This document shows, piece by piece, positions 32,952 to 41,326 of a DNA stretch of 64,000 nt. The DNA is from Onthovicinus sp900555545. Lineage in GTDB: Bacteria > Bacillota > Clostridia > Oscillospirales > Acutalibacteraceae. Numbering within the stretch: position 1 is the stretch's first letter; every line of letters begins with the position of its first letter. Below the pieces are notes generated by a model. The model was not told where the DNA came from and did not search any database. It worked only from the letters and a program-made list of their open reading frames with translations. Both the position numbers and the translations under genes were made by a program. The stretch is taken from assembly GCA_949296915.1 (NCBI GenBank), contig CASFPX010000011.1, positions 18,864 through 82,863 of the forward strand, given 5' to 3'.

Positions 32952-32980
32952 AGTATAACACATTTTTACCGTTTTGTAAC
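32952..32980 (-). promoter_or_regulatory. Promoter of the hydrolase-flavodoxin unit
   Basis: On the minus strand GTTACA, 17-base spacer, TATACT. An inverted repeat GTAAC/GTTAC (32976-32991) overlaps the -35 box and could be an operator. Confidence 0.6.
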
Positions 32981-33017
32981 TATTTTGTTACCTTTTTGAA
33001 GCAAATCATTTGTTTAA

Positions 33018-33060
33018 ACAAAAACAGTCGGATTCATTTGTTGAATTCGACTGTTTTTGA
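33018..33060. terminator. Terminator between TrhA gene and hydrolase promoter
   Basis: AAAACAGTCGGATTCA pairs with TGAATTCGACTGTTTT (one mismatch). Runs of T or A on both sides let it work in either direction; here it ends the leftward trhA transcript. Confidence 0.75.
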
Positions 33061-33088
33061 TAGCGTATTTGAGAAAAAATTGATCAAA

Positions 33089-33775
33089 TTATAAGCAGAG
33101 AGGTAAAACGTAATAGTAGATCGAAATAAAGTGCAGTACACTGCCCGCAACAACAAACAGGTGGAAAACCATGTGGGCGTAAGGGATTTTTTTACCGAGC
33201 CCGTAAAAGATAGCGCCAACTGTATAAACGATCCCGCCGAGCAGCAACAGGATGAAGCCAGGGCGGAGCTCGCCGGAGAAAACGGTCAATAAAGGCTTAA
33301 TAACAAAGACAGTTGTCCATCCGATGGCGATATATAAGATCATTTGAATGACCTTGAATTTTTCAAATCCGGCCACCGTCAGGACAATTCCCAGAATGGC
33401 ACAGGCCCACGCGACAGCAAACAGGGTCCAACTGGCGGCTGGATAACCGGGCCGCAGGGCGATCAACATATAGGGGGCAAAAGTTCCGGCGATCAAAATA
33501 AAGATCATGCAGTGATCGATAACACGCATTACCTTTTTGGTAAAGGAAGTGGCCCTTAGCCCGTGATAGACAGCAGAACAGGAGTACAGCACAATCAGGG
33601 AGAGACCGTAAATGATACAGCTGACGATTCCCCAGGCATCGCCGGTTGGAATCACGCGGATGAGACAGGCGATCAGTGCAGCTATGCCGAAAACAATGCC
33701 GGCCGCATGGGTTGCGCTGTTCCAGCGGTCTTCCGCAACCGAGTAGGCGGGAATTTTAATCTCTTGAATGGACAT
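33089..33775 (-). CDS. trhA: PAQR-family membrane homeostasis protein TrhA (hemolysin III homologue)
   Basis: A seven-helix membrane protein of 228 residues. It carries the family motifs RWNSATHAAG near 17, with the conserved Ser and His, YSCSAVYHGL near 63, DHCMIFILIAGTFAPY near 85 and a C-terminal AHMVFHLFVVAGSVLHF near 200. The His residues form the putative metal site. Bacterial members maintain membrane fluidity or energy state; the older name hemolysin III rests on heterologous expression. It has its own promoter. Confidence 0.93.
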   Translation of the reverse strand: MSIQEIKIPAYSVAEDRWNSATHAAGIVFGIAALIACLIRVIPTGDAWGIVSCIIYGLSLIVLYSCSAVYHGLRATSFTKKVMRVIDHCMIFILIAGTFAPYMLIALRPGYPAASWTLFAVAWACAILGIVLTVAGFEKFKVIQMILYIAIGWTTVFVIKPLLTVFSGELRPGFILLLLGGIVYTVGAIFYGLGKKIPYAHMVFHLFVVAGSVLHFISIYYYVLPLCL

Positions 33776-33805
33776 ATAAACACCTGCTTTATTTGAAGTG
33801 CTTCT

Positions 33806-33834
33806 ATCATAGTACCAAACAAGTGAGATGTCAA
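33806..33834 (-). promoter_or_regulatory. Sigma-A promoter of trhA
   Basis: On the minus strand TTGACA, 17-base spacer, TATGAT. Confidence 0.78.
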
Positions 33835-33884
33835 TATAAAAACTGAATTTTATAAAAAAATATTTTTAAACATGGTATCAAATA

Positions 33885-34775
33885 CTACGTGATGACTCCT
33901 GATAAATCAAATGGCGGGATATATTCTTCCTTAGCACTGGAAAGTTCCTGAATATAACCTTCTGTCAAATCTAATTCAATCAGGCGGTCATAGACTGCGT
34001 TGTACTCCTGCTGCGTGATCCTGCGCTGCAATTCGGGGTATTGTGCCAGATCACCGCACGGGGTGTATTGCGACATGATACTTACCGGGACTGTGCGCGG
34101 GAGATTGGCGGCAATCCACTCAAGTACACGCAAGGAATTTTCCACCTGACCGGGCAGGATCAGATGGCGGATGATCAGGCCGGAGCGCATCATCCCATTT
34201 CCATCGTAGATAGGATCCCCTACCTGGTCATACATGGCCGGAATTGAAGCGGAAGCGAACTGAAAGTAGTCGGCGGCGCCGGAATATTTTTGGCTGAGTG
34301 CCGCATCTACGTATTTCAAATCCGGGAGATAAATATCTACGTAGCCTTTCAGTGCCTGGATCGTCTCTGGTTTCTCGTATCCTCCGCAGTTATAGACGAT
34401 CGGGATGTTGGGACGGTATTGATCCAGCACCCGCATGATCTGGCGGGTGTAATGCGTGGGATTGACCAGGTTGATGTTGTGCGCGCCCTCTTCCTCCAAT
34501 CGCTTGATCATTCGAATCAGATTTTCATCCGTTACGGGTGCGCCGAATCCCTCGCGGCTAATTTTATAGTTCTGGCAGTAGACGCACCGCAGGGCGCAGC
34601 CGGAAAAAAATACGGCTCCCGAACCGTTTTTCCCACTGATGCAGGGTTCCTCCCAGTAGTGTTTTTCACATCGGGCGATTTTAAAGGTGTCTCCCATTGC
34701 GCACACACCGCCGCCGCTTGTCCCGGAGCGTACGGCAGAACAGCTGCGCGGACAAATATTACAGCGATTTTCCAT
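33885..34775 (-). CDS. Radical SAM protein, pyruvate-formate-lyase-activating-enzyme-like
   Basis: The 296-residue protein has N-terminal cysteines (NICPRSC, then GVCAMG) and the radical SAM motif CALRCVYCQN near 59-68, followed by VYNCGGYEKPETI and DIYLPDLKY. This pattern fits the PflA-like YjjW/AmmeMemoRadiSam-type proteins with an extra N-terminal cysteine cluster. It generates a deoxyadenosyl radical; its target is unknown, and no glycyl-radical enzyme gene is nearby. Its start overlaps the stop of the upstream metallophosphoesterase by one base. Confidence 0.85.
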   Translation of the reverse strand: MENRCNICPRSCSAVRSGTSGGGVCAMGDTFKIARCEKHYWEEPCISGKNGSGAVFFSGCALRCVYCQNYKISREGFGAPVTDENLIRMIKRLEEEGAHNINLVNPTHYTRQIMRVLDQYRPNIPIVYNCGGYEKPETIQALKGYVDIYLPDLKYVDAALSQKYSGAADYFQFASASIPAMYDQVGDPIYDGNGMMRSGLIIRHLILPGQVENSLRVLEWIAANLPRTVPVSIMSQYTPCGDLAQYPELQRRITQQEYNAVYDRLIELDLTEGYIQELSSAKEEYIPPFDLSGVIT

Positions 34776-36148
34776 TAAACTCCATATCCGATCTCTAATG
34801 TAGCATTGTTATCCGGGATCCCGTCGTTGTACATCAGGGTGCGCAGAACTTCCGGCAGCTGCTCGATCAATTGGACGCCGGGTGCGAGCTTTTTCAGCTT
34901 AGCGGCCAATTTGTCCGCAGCCGGAACCACCACCTGATAGACGGGCGTTTCAGGGGAGTAAGGTGGGTCTCCGGCATAGAGGCAACAGATCAGCTCCAGT
35001 ACAAGCTCCTTGACCAGCATATCCTTTACAGAGGGATCTACCGGGATATGTGCAAGTTTTCCAAGCCGCCCAAGGGTAAATATATCCAGAATATGCCCGA
35101 CGACCTTTAGCAGTGGCCATAACTTATCTACCGTGCTGGCACTCATGCTGAAGCCACGGGCAAGCTCCTTAAAGTGGTCAATGTCATGTCCTACGGAATT
35201 GAGCACATCTCGGATCATATATTCAAAGTGATCCTTTAAGTACTCGTTCACGGTCTTACCACCCAGATCCCAGTCAAAGGAATCAATGTGTTCGGTGGTA
35301 ATTTCGGCTTTTCCGGGGGTGAGGGTGACCTTGCGGATCGGATTGGGATAGCCGACGAGGGAGCCGGTATTGACCTCATAAAAGACATTTCCCTTTTCAG
35401 TCGTGATCTGGTTGATGTGCTGCATATGGGTGTGCCCGGTAAAAATCAGATCGACACCCGCATCCGCAAACCGGCGTGCTGTTTCGTCATGATTAAAGAT
35501 CATGTCCTTTTCTGAAAACAGCGGATAGACGGGGGATGGGGGGAGTACCGGGTGGTGGGACATAACAAAAATATATTCCCCGGCCTCGTGTGCCCTTTGA
35601 ATCTGCTCCATATACCAGCGGACAGTCTCCGTTGTGGCGCCACTAAAGGAACGTAGGTTTCCGTCATCATTCAGTGCGAGCAGGCGGATCCCCGGCGCAA
35701 GCTGGGAGACATAGGATTGGCTCTCCGGCTCGTAGGCGATGGCGTCGCTGAATCCGTAAGGGGCGTACAGGACAGGGAACTCCTCGCGATTGAGTCCCTC
35801 AACTACCAGCTTCCGATCGCCATCATATCCATCCGGATTTGCCTCCACATCGTGGGAGGCCGTGATCAAGCGCACCTTTTTGCCCCCTGCGGTCAGTCGG
35901 CGCAGCTTTTGCTCAAACTCCAGATGGCTGGCTTTCTGGCCGTTGTGGGTCACATCGCCCGCGATCAGGATCGTGTCGATCTCCTGATCGGCAAGCAGTT
36001 TATCAATCACCGCGTCCAGGATGGGGCCGCTCTCTGCCAGGCACTTCTGGTCGGCGTGGCTGCAAGCTTCATAAGCACTGCCTGTGATCCCGAGGGACTG
36101 TGCATAATAGTGGATATCTGTGATCAGATAAAAAGAAAAGCGTTCCAT
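34775..36148 (-). CDS. Calcineurin-like metallophosphoesterase, 457 residues
   Basis: Metal-site motifs are in order: LITDIHYYA near 8, IAGDVTHNGQ near 63, a diverged TASHDVE near 96 (Ser-His in place of the common Asn-His), MSHHPVLPP near 195 and FTGHTHMQHI near 236. A helical C-terminal region of about 170 residues follows and is specific to this subfamily. There is no signal peptide. AAGGAGG precedes the ATG. It forms a two-gene leftward unit with the radical SAM gene. Confidence 0.85.
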   Translation of the reverse strand: MERFSFYLITDIHYYAQSLGITGSAYEACSHADQKCLAESGPILDAVIDKLLADQEIDTILIAGDVTHNGQKASHLEFEQKLRRLTAGGKKVRLITASHDVEANPDGYDGDRKLVVEGLNREEFPVLYAPYGFSDAIAYEPESQSYVSQLAPGIRLLALNDDGNLRSFSGATTETVRWYMEQIQRAHEAGEYIFVMSHHPVLPPSPVYPLFSEKDMIFNHDETARRFADAGVDLIFTGHTHMQHINQITTEKGNVFYEVNTGSLVGYPNPIRKVTLTPGKAEITTEHIDSFDWDLGGKTVNEYLKDHFEYMIRDVLNSVGHDIDHFKELARGFSMSASTVDKLWPLLKVVGHILDIFTLGRLGKLAHIPVDPSVKDMLVKELVLELICCLYAGDPPYSPETPVYQVVVPAADKLAAKLKKLAPGVQLIEQLPEVLRTLMYNDGIPDNNATLEIGYGV

Positions 36149-36266
36149 ATGGGCCTCCTTCGTTTCGGTGCTGCAATACCATTTGTTTTGTTCACATTTA
36201 AGTATAATATACTCAGAATAGGTGAGTCAATAGTGCAAAATGAAAAAAGTTTGCCACACTTGGGGC

Positions 36267-36296
36267 TTGAAAAGGAGGCAGGTGTCGGTTTATAAT
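36267..36296 (+). promoter_or_regulatory. Promoter of the esterase gene
   Basis: TTGAAA, 18-base spacer, TATAAT, about 40 bases before the start codon. Confidence 0.65.
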
Positions 36297-36336
36297 AAAA
36301 ATGAAATGGATACAACATAATGGAGGGAAAATGACG

Positions 36337-37251
36337 ATGGGTATTGTTGCAAAGTTTGGCCCGCGTGTGTGGGCGAAAGTGGAAATAGAGGATAATAAGC
36401 GGATCAGCCGGCAGACACTCCCGGAGGGTGTACAGGCGGTGCTGGATATTCCCTATCTGGAGGACGGGATCAAGGGGCACTTACTGGATATCTATACGCC
36501 TGAAGGGTTTGAGAAGCCGCTGCCGCTGATTATTGACATCCACGGCGGAGGGCTCATGTACGGGTATAAGGAGATCAACAAGAATTTTTGCTATCATCTG
36601 GCGCTCGATGGTTTTATCGTCATCAGTATCAATTACCGCCTGGTTCCGGATGTACTGTACGGCGATCAGGTGCGTGATGTGCTCGCAGCGTTCCGTTGGA
36701 TTGCGGAGCACGGTGCGGAGTACGGCTGTGATATGGGCCGCGTCTTTGTGGCGGGAGATTCCGCAGGCGGGCAGCTCGCCGCACACTGCACCCTTGTCAA
36801 CAATCATCCCGAGCTGCGGCAGATCTATCGCGTGAATGAGAGTGGGCTTAAAATTCGCGGTGTAGGACTGATCTGTTGTATGGTGAACCGCAAGGGTAAG
36901 AGCGCTTTCATAAACGGGGCAGCCTTTGGGCGGGGTTATCGCAAAAAACCGGAGTACGAGGGTACGGACTTAAAAAAGTACCTCTCATCCGAATACTTTC
37001 CGCCGGCCTATATCGTCACCAGCGATCAGGACTTCATTCAGGAGGGATCTGTCTATATGAAAAAGCTCCTGCGGGAGAAAAATATCAGCTACCGCTTCCG
37101 CAACTGGGGGTATAATAAACAGGATCCGATCGAGCATGTATTTAATGTGGCATACCCGGACCGGGCGGAGAGTGTGCAGACCAACCATGAGCTCACAGGG
37201 TATTTTCAGGAACTCTGTCCGGTGGAATCCATCGGGGTTTCTCGCAACTGA
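36337..37251 (+). CDS. Alpha/beta hydrolase of the HSL/carboxylesterase group
   Basis: The 304 residues hold the HSL-type oxyanion motif DIHGGGLMYG near 67, the nucleophile GDSAGGQLAAH near 146, a likely catalytic Asp in SDQDFIQEG near 228 and His in IEHVFN near 268. It probably hydrolyses short acyl or carbohydrate esters in the cytoplasm. The ATG at 36337 is used because GGAGGG lies 9 bases upstream; ATGs at 36331 and 36301 are too close to, or before, that site. It is a single-gene unit with its own promoter and terminator. Confidence 0.85.
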   Translation: MGIVAKFGPRVWAKVEIEDNKRISRQTLPEGVQAVLDIPYLEDGIKGHLLDIYTPEGFEKPLPLIIDIHGGGLMYGYKEINKNFCYHLALDGFIVISINYRLVPDVLYGDQVRDVLAAFRWIAEHGAEYGCDMGRVFVAGDSAGGQLAAHCTLVNNHPELRQIYRVNESGLKIRGVGLICCMVNRKGKSAFINGAAFGRGYRKKPEYEGTDLKKYLSSEYFPPAYIVTSDQDFIQEGSVYMKKLLREKNISYRFRNWGYNKQDPIEHVFNVAYPDRAESVQTNHELTGYFQELCPVESIGVSRN

Positions 37252-37276
37252 CCTGCCGAATCATTCAATCAAGTTT

Positions 37277-37309
37277 GCCGGTGCGTTTTTGTAGGACGCA
37301 CCGGCTTTT
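37277..37309 (+). terminator. Terminator after the esterase gene
   Basis: GCCGGTGCG pairs perfectly with CGCACCGGC and TTTT follows. Confidence 0.88.
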
Positions 37310-37374
37310 ATGTATTGATTTTGAATACTTTAAGGAGCGTTTTTGTGATAAAAGAACAATAATTCCCGCCCCCA

Positions 37375-37403
37375 TTGACAGGAGGAGATTGTGAACGTAT
37401 AAT
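37375..37403 (+). promoter_or_regulatory. Consensus sigma-A promoter of the Crp/Fnr-ABC unit
   Basis: TTGACA, 17-base spacer, TATAAT: a perfect match to the consensus. Confidence 0.85.
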
Positions 37404-37445
37404 AAATACAAAGTGTCCCAAATGATACAGAATGGCGGTGAACCC

Positions 37446-38099
37446 ATGCTCAATGAACAGGAAATGCGGATTCTCCTTTCCAGTGCGCTTTTCAAAAATG
37501 GCAATAGCGGCGCGATGATGGGCGAGCTTGGCCTGTGTAAGGTTCACAGATATCAGAAGGGCGCGTACATCTTCTCCCGCGAGGTGAATCCCCGGGCGCT
37601 GGGTGTCATTCTCAGCGGCACCGCACAGGTGGAAAAGGGAACACAGGACCATTTGATCGTGATGAGCCGCCTGATCCAGGGGGATGTGTTCGGCGCTGTC
37701 TCCCTCTATGCCTCCAGTGAGCAGTACGTCACGGGGATCCGGGCGATCACGCCGGTGGCGGCTCTGTTGATCCCCAAGCGCGTGATGGATAAGCTGATCC
37801 GCACTTACCCGGAGATTGCGGTCAATTACCTGACATATCTGAGTGAGCGCATCTATTTTCTCAACCGTCGGATCGACAGCTTTACCGGCGGATCGGCCGT
37901 TCAGCGGCTGGCGGGGTACTTCCTGATGGGAGAGGCCGATACAAGCGGCGTTCCGGCCGCGCATTTAGCTTCGGCGCTCGATATCGGGCGCGCCTCACTC
38001 TATCGTGCCTTTGACGAGTTGGAGCGGGCGGGAGCGATCCGACGGGAAGGTAAACTGATTACGGTCCTCTCACGGGAAAAATTGCAGCAGTATGTGTAA
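37446..38099 (+). CDS. Crp/Fnr-family transcriptional regulator
   Basis: The 217-residue protein has an N-terminal cyclic-nucleotide-binding-like beta-barrel (about 25-125, including YIFSREVNPRALGVILSGTAQV), a dimerisation helix (YLTYLSERIYFLNRRID near 130) and a C-terminal winged helix-turn-helix (HLASALDIGRASLYRAFDELERAGAI near 175-200). It lacks the N-terminal cysteine cluster of oxygen-sensing Fnr, so the signal is probably a small molecule. It is upstream of, and in line with, an ABC importer that it may control. Confidence 0.9.
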   Translation: MLNEQEMRILLSSALFKNGNSGAMMGELGLCKVHRYQKGAYIFSREVNPRALGVILSGTAQVEKGTQDHLIVMSRLIQGDVFGAVSLYASSEQYVTGIRAITPVAALLIPKRVMDKLIRTYPEIAVNYLTYLSERIYFLNRRIDSFTGGSAVQRLAGYFLMGEADTSGVPAAHLASALDIGRASLYRAFDELERAGAIRREGKLITVLSREKLQQYV

Positions 38100-38141
38100 A
38101 TCCTGGCGGGGAACCGCCTGAAGTATAGGAGTGCATGAAAG

Positions 38142-39185
38142 ATGAAAAAAGTAAAAGCTCTATTGTCGGCAGCCACGGCGGCAGTCCTGGCCCTCTCACT
38201 ATTCGGCTGTGCCGTTGAAAATCCGGACACAGATGACGCGAATCAGACGTCTGATCCAGCCGTTCAGGGAGTATCCATGTCTGTGGCCGCGCTTAAAGGG
38301 CCGACCGGTATCGGTATGGTCAAACTGATGTCCGATTCCGAGGCAGGGGGTACAGTGAACGATTATACGTTCCAGGTGTTTGACTCCCCGGACAACGTGG
38401 TAGCCGCGGTTTCTAACGTGGACAATCCCGTTCAGGTGGCCGCAGTGCCGGTCAATGTTGCGGCATCACTCTATAATAAGACAAATGGCAAGATCCAGGT
38501 GGCTGCAATCAATACACTGGGTACGCTTTTCCTGCTGGAGAACGGCGATTCCATTCAGTCCGTGGCGGATCTGAAGGGGAAGACGATCTACGTCTCCGGA
38601 CAGGGTGCGACCCCAGAGTATGTCCTCGACTATATCCTGACCTCCAATGGAATTGATCCGGACAAGGATGTGGACATTCAGTTTGTGGCGGACCATGCCA
38701 CGCTCGCCACGATGGTAGTTGCCGGAGAGGCGGATATCGCCCTGCTTCCGCAGCCGAACGTTACCACTGTACTCACTCAGGCACCGGATGTCCGCATCGC
38801 GCTGGATTTAACCAAGGCTTGGGACGATACGAATGCGAAGAACGGCAAACAGGGCCAGCTCTCGATGGGCTGCATCATTGTCAATAAGGAGTTTGCAGAG
38901 CAGAACAAGGCGGCGTTTAACAAATTCCTGGATGAATATAAGGCTTCCGTAGAGTATGTCACCGCCGAGGCGAACCTCGATGCAGCCGCACAGTTGTGTG
39001 AGACCTATGGGATCATCCCGAAGGCGGCGGTCGCCAAGAAGGCCATCCCGGATTGCAACATCACCTATATTGAGGGTGCGGAGATGAAGCAGAACATGCA
39101 GCAGAATCTTCAGATTCTCTTTGACGCGAATCCCAAATCGATCGGAGGAACTATGCCTGATGACGCTTTCTACTACACGCGGTAA
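38142..39185 (+). CDS. ABC importer substrate-binding lipoprotein (SsuA/TauA/ThiY-like)
   Basis: The 347 residues start with a lipoprotein signal ending in LFGC (Cys24). The mature protein has the type-II periplasmic-binding pattern of the NMT1/SsuA group: ALKGPTGIGMVKLM near 50, VAAVPVNVAASLYNKT, LKGKTIYVSGQGATPEY near 145-160 and GEADIALLPQPNVTTVL near 195. Such proteins bind sulfonates, nitrate, thiamine precursors or other small organic anions. The exact ligand is not evident and no sulfonate or thiamine genes adjoin. Its end overlaps the permease start by 26 bases. Confidence 0.88.
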   Translation: MKKVKALLSAATAAVLALSLFGCAVENPDTDDANQTSDPAVQGVSMSVAALKGPTGIGMVKLMSDSEAGGTVNDYTFQVFDSPDNVVAAVSNVDNPVQVAAVPVNVAASLYNKTNGKIQVAAINTLGTLFLLENGDSIQSVADLKGKTIYVSGQGATPEYVLDYILTSNGIDPDKDVDIQFVADHATLATMVVAGEADIALLPQPNVTTVLTQAPDVRIALDLTKAWDDTNAKNGKQGQLSMGCIIVNKEFAEQNKAAFNKFLDEYKASVEYVTAEANLDAAAQLCETYGIIPKAAVAKKAIPDCNITYIEGAEMKQNMQQNLQILFDANPKSIGGTMPDDAFYYTR

Positions 39186-39978
39186 AAAGTCCAAGGGCTC
39201 AAAATTGAAAAGAATCGGGAGCGCCGCCCTTGTGGCGGCGTTCTGGATCGCTGTGTGGGAGGGGCTCTACTATCTTGTCAATCAAGATATCCTGATTGCC
39301 TCGCCGCAGGCGGTTCTTGCCCGCGGTTCCCAGCTGATTGTCACATCGGAGTTCTGGATGACCGCGGGCCTTTCCCTATATCGGATTCTGGCCGGCTATC
39401 TTATTGCGGTGGCGGGAGGGGTTTTGATAGCGGTCGCAACCTCGGCATCTAAAATTCTCTATTCCCTGCTCTATCCAATCATCAGTATTCTGCGCGTAAC
39501 GCCGGTTGCTTCTTTTATTATCCTGGCGTTGGTGTGGATCAGCGCGGGGGCTGTACCCTCCCTGATGGCGGGGATCATCGTACTTCCAATCGTCTGGGCG
39601 AATGTGAGTGAGGGGATTGTGGAGATAGACGTGCAACTGCTGGAGATGGCGCGGATGTACCGGTTTGGCAGGATAAAAACCCTCCGGCATATCTATATCC
39701 CATCTGTGGCGCCGTACTTTACAACCGCCTGTATGACGGGCCTTGGCATGGCATGGAAGGCCGGGATTGCGGCGGAGGTGCTCAGTGTGCCCAAATTGGC
39801 AATCGGAACAAATATTTATGACGCCAAACGGTATATCGAGACGGCCGATCTGTTTTTCTGGACGCTGGTTGTCATCATCCTGAGCATGATCTTGGAAAAG
39901 CTGGTGCGTTGGGCAGTCAAGCGGATCATGCGCCGTGTGATTGGAGGGGGACGGTATGGAGCTGAAACACGTATTTAA
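39160..39978 (+). CDS. ABC importer permease (SsuC/TauC-like)
   Basis: The 272-residue protein has about six membrane helices and the BPD-type permease signature around EMARMYRFGRIKTLRHIYIPSV near 160-180, with the EAA-loop that contacts the ATPase. The next segment, GLGMAWKAGIAAEVLS, is typical of the nitrate/sulfonate/taurine group. The ATG at 39160 has GGAGGA 10 bases upstream. It overlaps the ATPase gene by 23 bases. Confidence 0.9.
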   Translation: MTLSTTRGKKSKGSKLKRIGSAALVAAFWIAVWEGLYYLVNQDILIASPQAVLARGSQLIVTSEFWMTAGLSLYRILAGYLIAVAGGVLIAVATSASKILYSLLYPIISILRVTPVASFIILALVWISAGAVPSLMAGIIVLPIVWANVSEGIVEIDVQLLEMARMYRFGRIKTLRHIYIPSVAPYFTTACMTGLGMAWKAGIAAEVLSVPKLAIGTNIYDAKRYIETADLFFWTLVVIILSMILEKLVRWAVKRIMRRVIGGGRYGAETRI

Positions 39979-40513
39979 AAGCTTTGATGGGCGAGAGGTC
40001 CTCAGCGACGTCTCCCTGATTTTTCCGGAGGGGAAAATCAGCTGCCTGTTCGGTCCCTCCGGCCGGGGAAAGACGACCGTTCTCCGGCTGTTGGCGGGGC
40101 TGGAACAGCCGGACAGCGGGACTGTTGACGGCGTAGGGGACCGGCGCGTCTCAGTTGTTTTTCAGGAGGATCGCCTGCTCCCGTTCTGCACAGCAGAAAA
40201 GAACCTCTCCATCGCTGCTCCAGGTGCGGATGCCTGCCTGTGGTTGGAGCGGGTGGGACTGGCGGGCGATGCCGGGAAGTATCCATCACAGTTGAGCGGG
40301 GGAATGTGCCGCAGGGTGGCGCTGGCGCGTGCCCTCGCCTATGACGGAGAGGTGTTTTTGATGGATGAGCCGTTTAAGGGGCTGGACCGCGATACAAAAC
40401 TGCGGATGCTGGAGTTGGTCCGCCTAACGCTCCGAGGGAAAACGGCGCTGTTCATTACACATGATGACGAGGAACGGGAGCTTTTGAGCGATCTTGTCAT
40501 CAGTTTTGAGTGA
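39956..40513 (+). CDS. ABC importer ATP-binding protein (SsuB/TauB-like), short form
   Basis: At 185 residues it is shorter than the usual 240-260 of SsuB/TauB. All nucleotide-site motifs are present: Walker A GPSGRGKTT near 37 (Arg where Cys or Ser is common), Q-loop VVFQEDRLLP near 73, signature QLSGGMCRRVALARAL near 111, Walker B VFLMDEPF near 134 and the switch His in FITHDDEE near 168. The C-terminal extension is missing, so it is compact but likely active. GGAGGGG precedes the ATG. It is the last gene of the unit. Confidence 0.9.
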   Translation: MELKHVFKSFDGREVLSDVSLIFPEGKISCLFGPSGRGKTTVLRLLAGLEQPDSGTVDGVGDRRVSVVFQEDRLLPFCTAEKNLSIAAPGADACLWLERVGLAGDAGKYPSQLSGGMCRRVALARALAYDGEVFLMDEPFKGLDRDTKLRMLELVRLTLRGKTALFITHDDEERELLSDLVISFE

Positions 40514-40584
40514 GAATTGCTGTTTACTGAATGCGAGAATCAACTGTTTCGACAATTTTCTCAATTTTAAACAAAAAATTTTTC

Positions 40585-40613
40585 TTGACAAAAAGTTTTT
40601 TTTAGCTTATTAT
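40585..40613 (+). promoter_or_regulatory. Sigma-A promoter of the SigH-type sigma factor gene
   Basis: TTGACA, 17-base spacer, TATTAT. Confidence 0.8.
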
Positions 40614-40655
40614 GGATGTGTTCAGTAAATCAGTGTGTGCGGTGGGGTGAATTCG

Positions 40656-41219
40656 TTGTCGGATGCTTCCTATTCCGGTATGAGTGACGATGAATTGATC
40701 CGTCTTTTCCGTACAGGGGATGACGGTGCCCGCAATCGTCTGATTGAGCGGTTTATTCCAGCGGCCAGAGCGCAGGCGCATATGCTCTGCGGCCGGATGG
40801 AGGCCGATGATCTTGTCCAGGAGGGCATGATTGGCTTTTTATCCGCTCTGAACAGTTACAGAGAGGGCGGCGGCGCCCGCTTTGCAACTTATGCCAATAC
40901 CTGTATGCTCAACAGTATGCGTTCTGCCGTCCGTACCGCTGTCCGCGGGCAGCGTTCAGCGCGGGGGGAGACCACACTGTTGGAGGGGGCGGCGCAGCAG
41001 GTCACTGATCCTGTTCCAGGGCCGGAGGATTCCGCGATTGCGGCGGAGGGCGTTCGGAAGATCAAGGATATCATTGACCATAAACTTTCGGGGCTTGAGC
41101 GTAATGTAGTGCTCCTGTATCTGTCCGGATACGGCTATCATGAAATCGCGCGGAAACTCCAGGTGAATGTCAAGACGGTTGATAACGCACTGATGCGCGT
41201 GCGGCGTAAACTGCGGTAA
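40656..41219 (+). CDS. RNA polymerase sigma factor, SigH (Spo0H)-like
   Basis: The 187-residue protein has region 2 (MEADDLVQEGMIGFLSALNSY near 49-69) and region 4 with the helix-turn-helix LSGYGYHEIARKLQVNVKTVDNAL near 152-175. The segment VKTVDNALMRVRRKL closely parallels the end of B. subtilis SigH (VKSIDNALQRVKRKL), which makes SigH the best guess over an ECF factor. SigH drives entry into sporulation and stationary phase. Start: TTG 40656 has GGGGTG 6 bases upstream; GTG 40647 is an alternative. A tRNA-like element follows 10 bases after the stop. Confidence 0.85.
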   Translation: MSDASYSGMSDDELIRLFRTGDDGARNRLIERFIPAARAQAHMLCGRMEADDLVQEGMIGFLSALNSYREGGGARFATYANTCMLNSMRSAVRTAVRGQRSARGETTLLEGAAQQVTDPVPGPEDSAIAAEGVRKIKDIIDHKLSGLERNVVLLYLSGYGYHEIARKLQVNVKTVDNALMRVRRKLR

Positions 41220-41229
41220 AGGAAAATAT

Positions 41230-41296
41230 GCCCGCGTAGCTTAAGAGTAGAGCGTTGATTTCAGCAAAGGTGGCGGTTCAATCCCGCCCAAGGGCA
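41230..41296 (+). tRNA. Degenerate tRNA or tRNA-like element, formal anticodon UUC
   Basis: A 67-base cloverleaf-like sequence. It has a canonical T arm (GGCGG, TTCAATC loop, CCGCC), GTAGC...GTAGAGC around a four-pair D stem, and outer acceptor pairs GCCC with GGGC. It is not a normal tRNA: two acceptor pairs are G-A and C-A mismatches, the D loop is seven bases and lacks the GG pair, and the anticodon stem has only three pairs (TTG/CAA) around a seven-base loop whose triplet reads TTC. No CCA is encoded. It lies 10 bases after the sigma factor gene and 31 before the zinc-ribbon gene. It may be a tRNA pseudogene or a tRNA-mimicking regulatory RNA. Confidence 0.55.
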
Positions 41297-41326
41297 AACT
41301 ATATTATTTCAAGCGAGGTTAAAATC

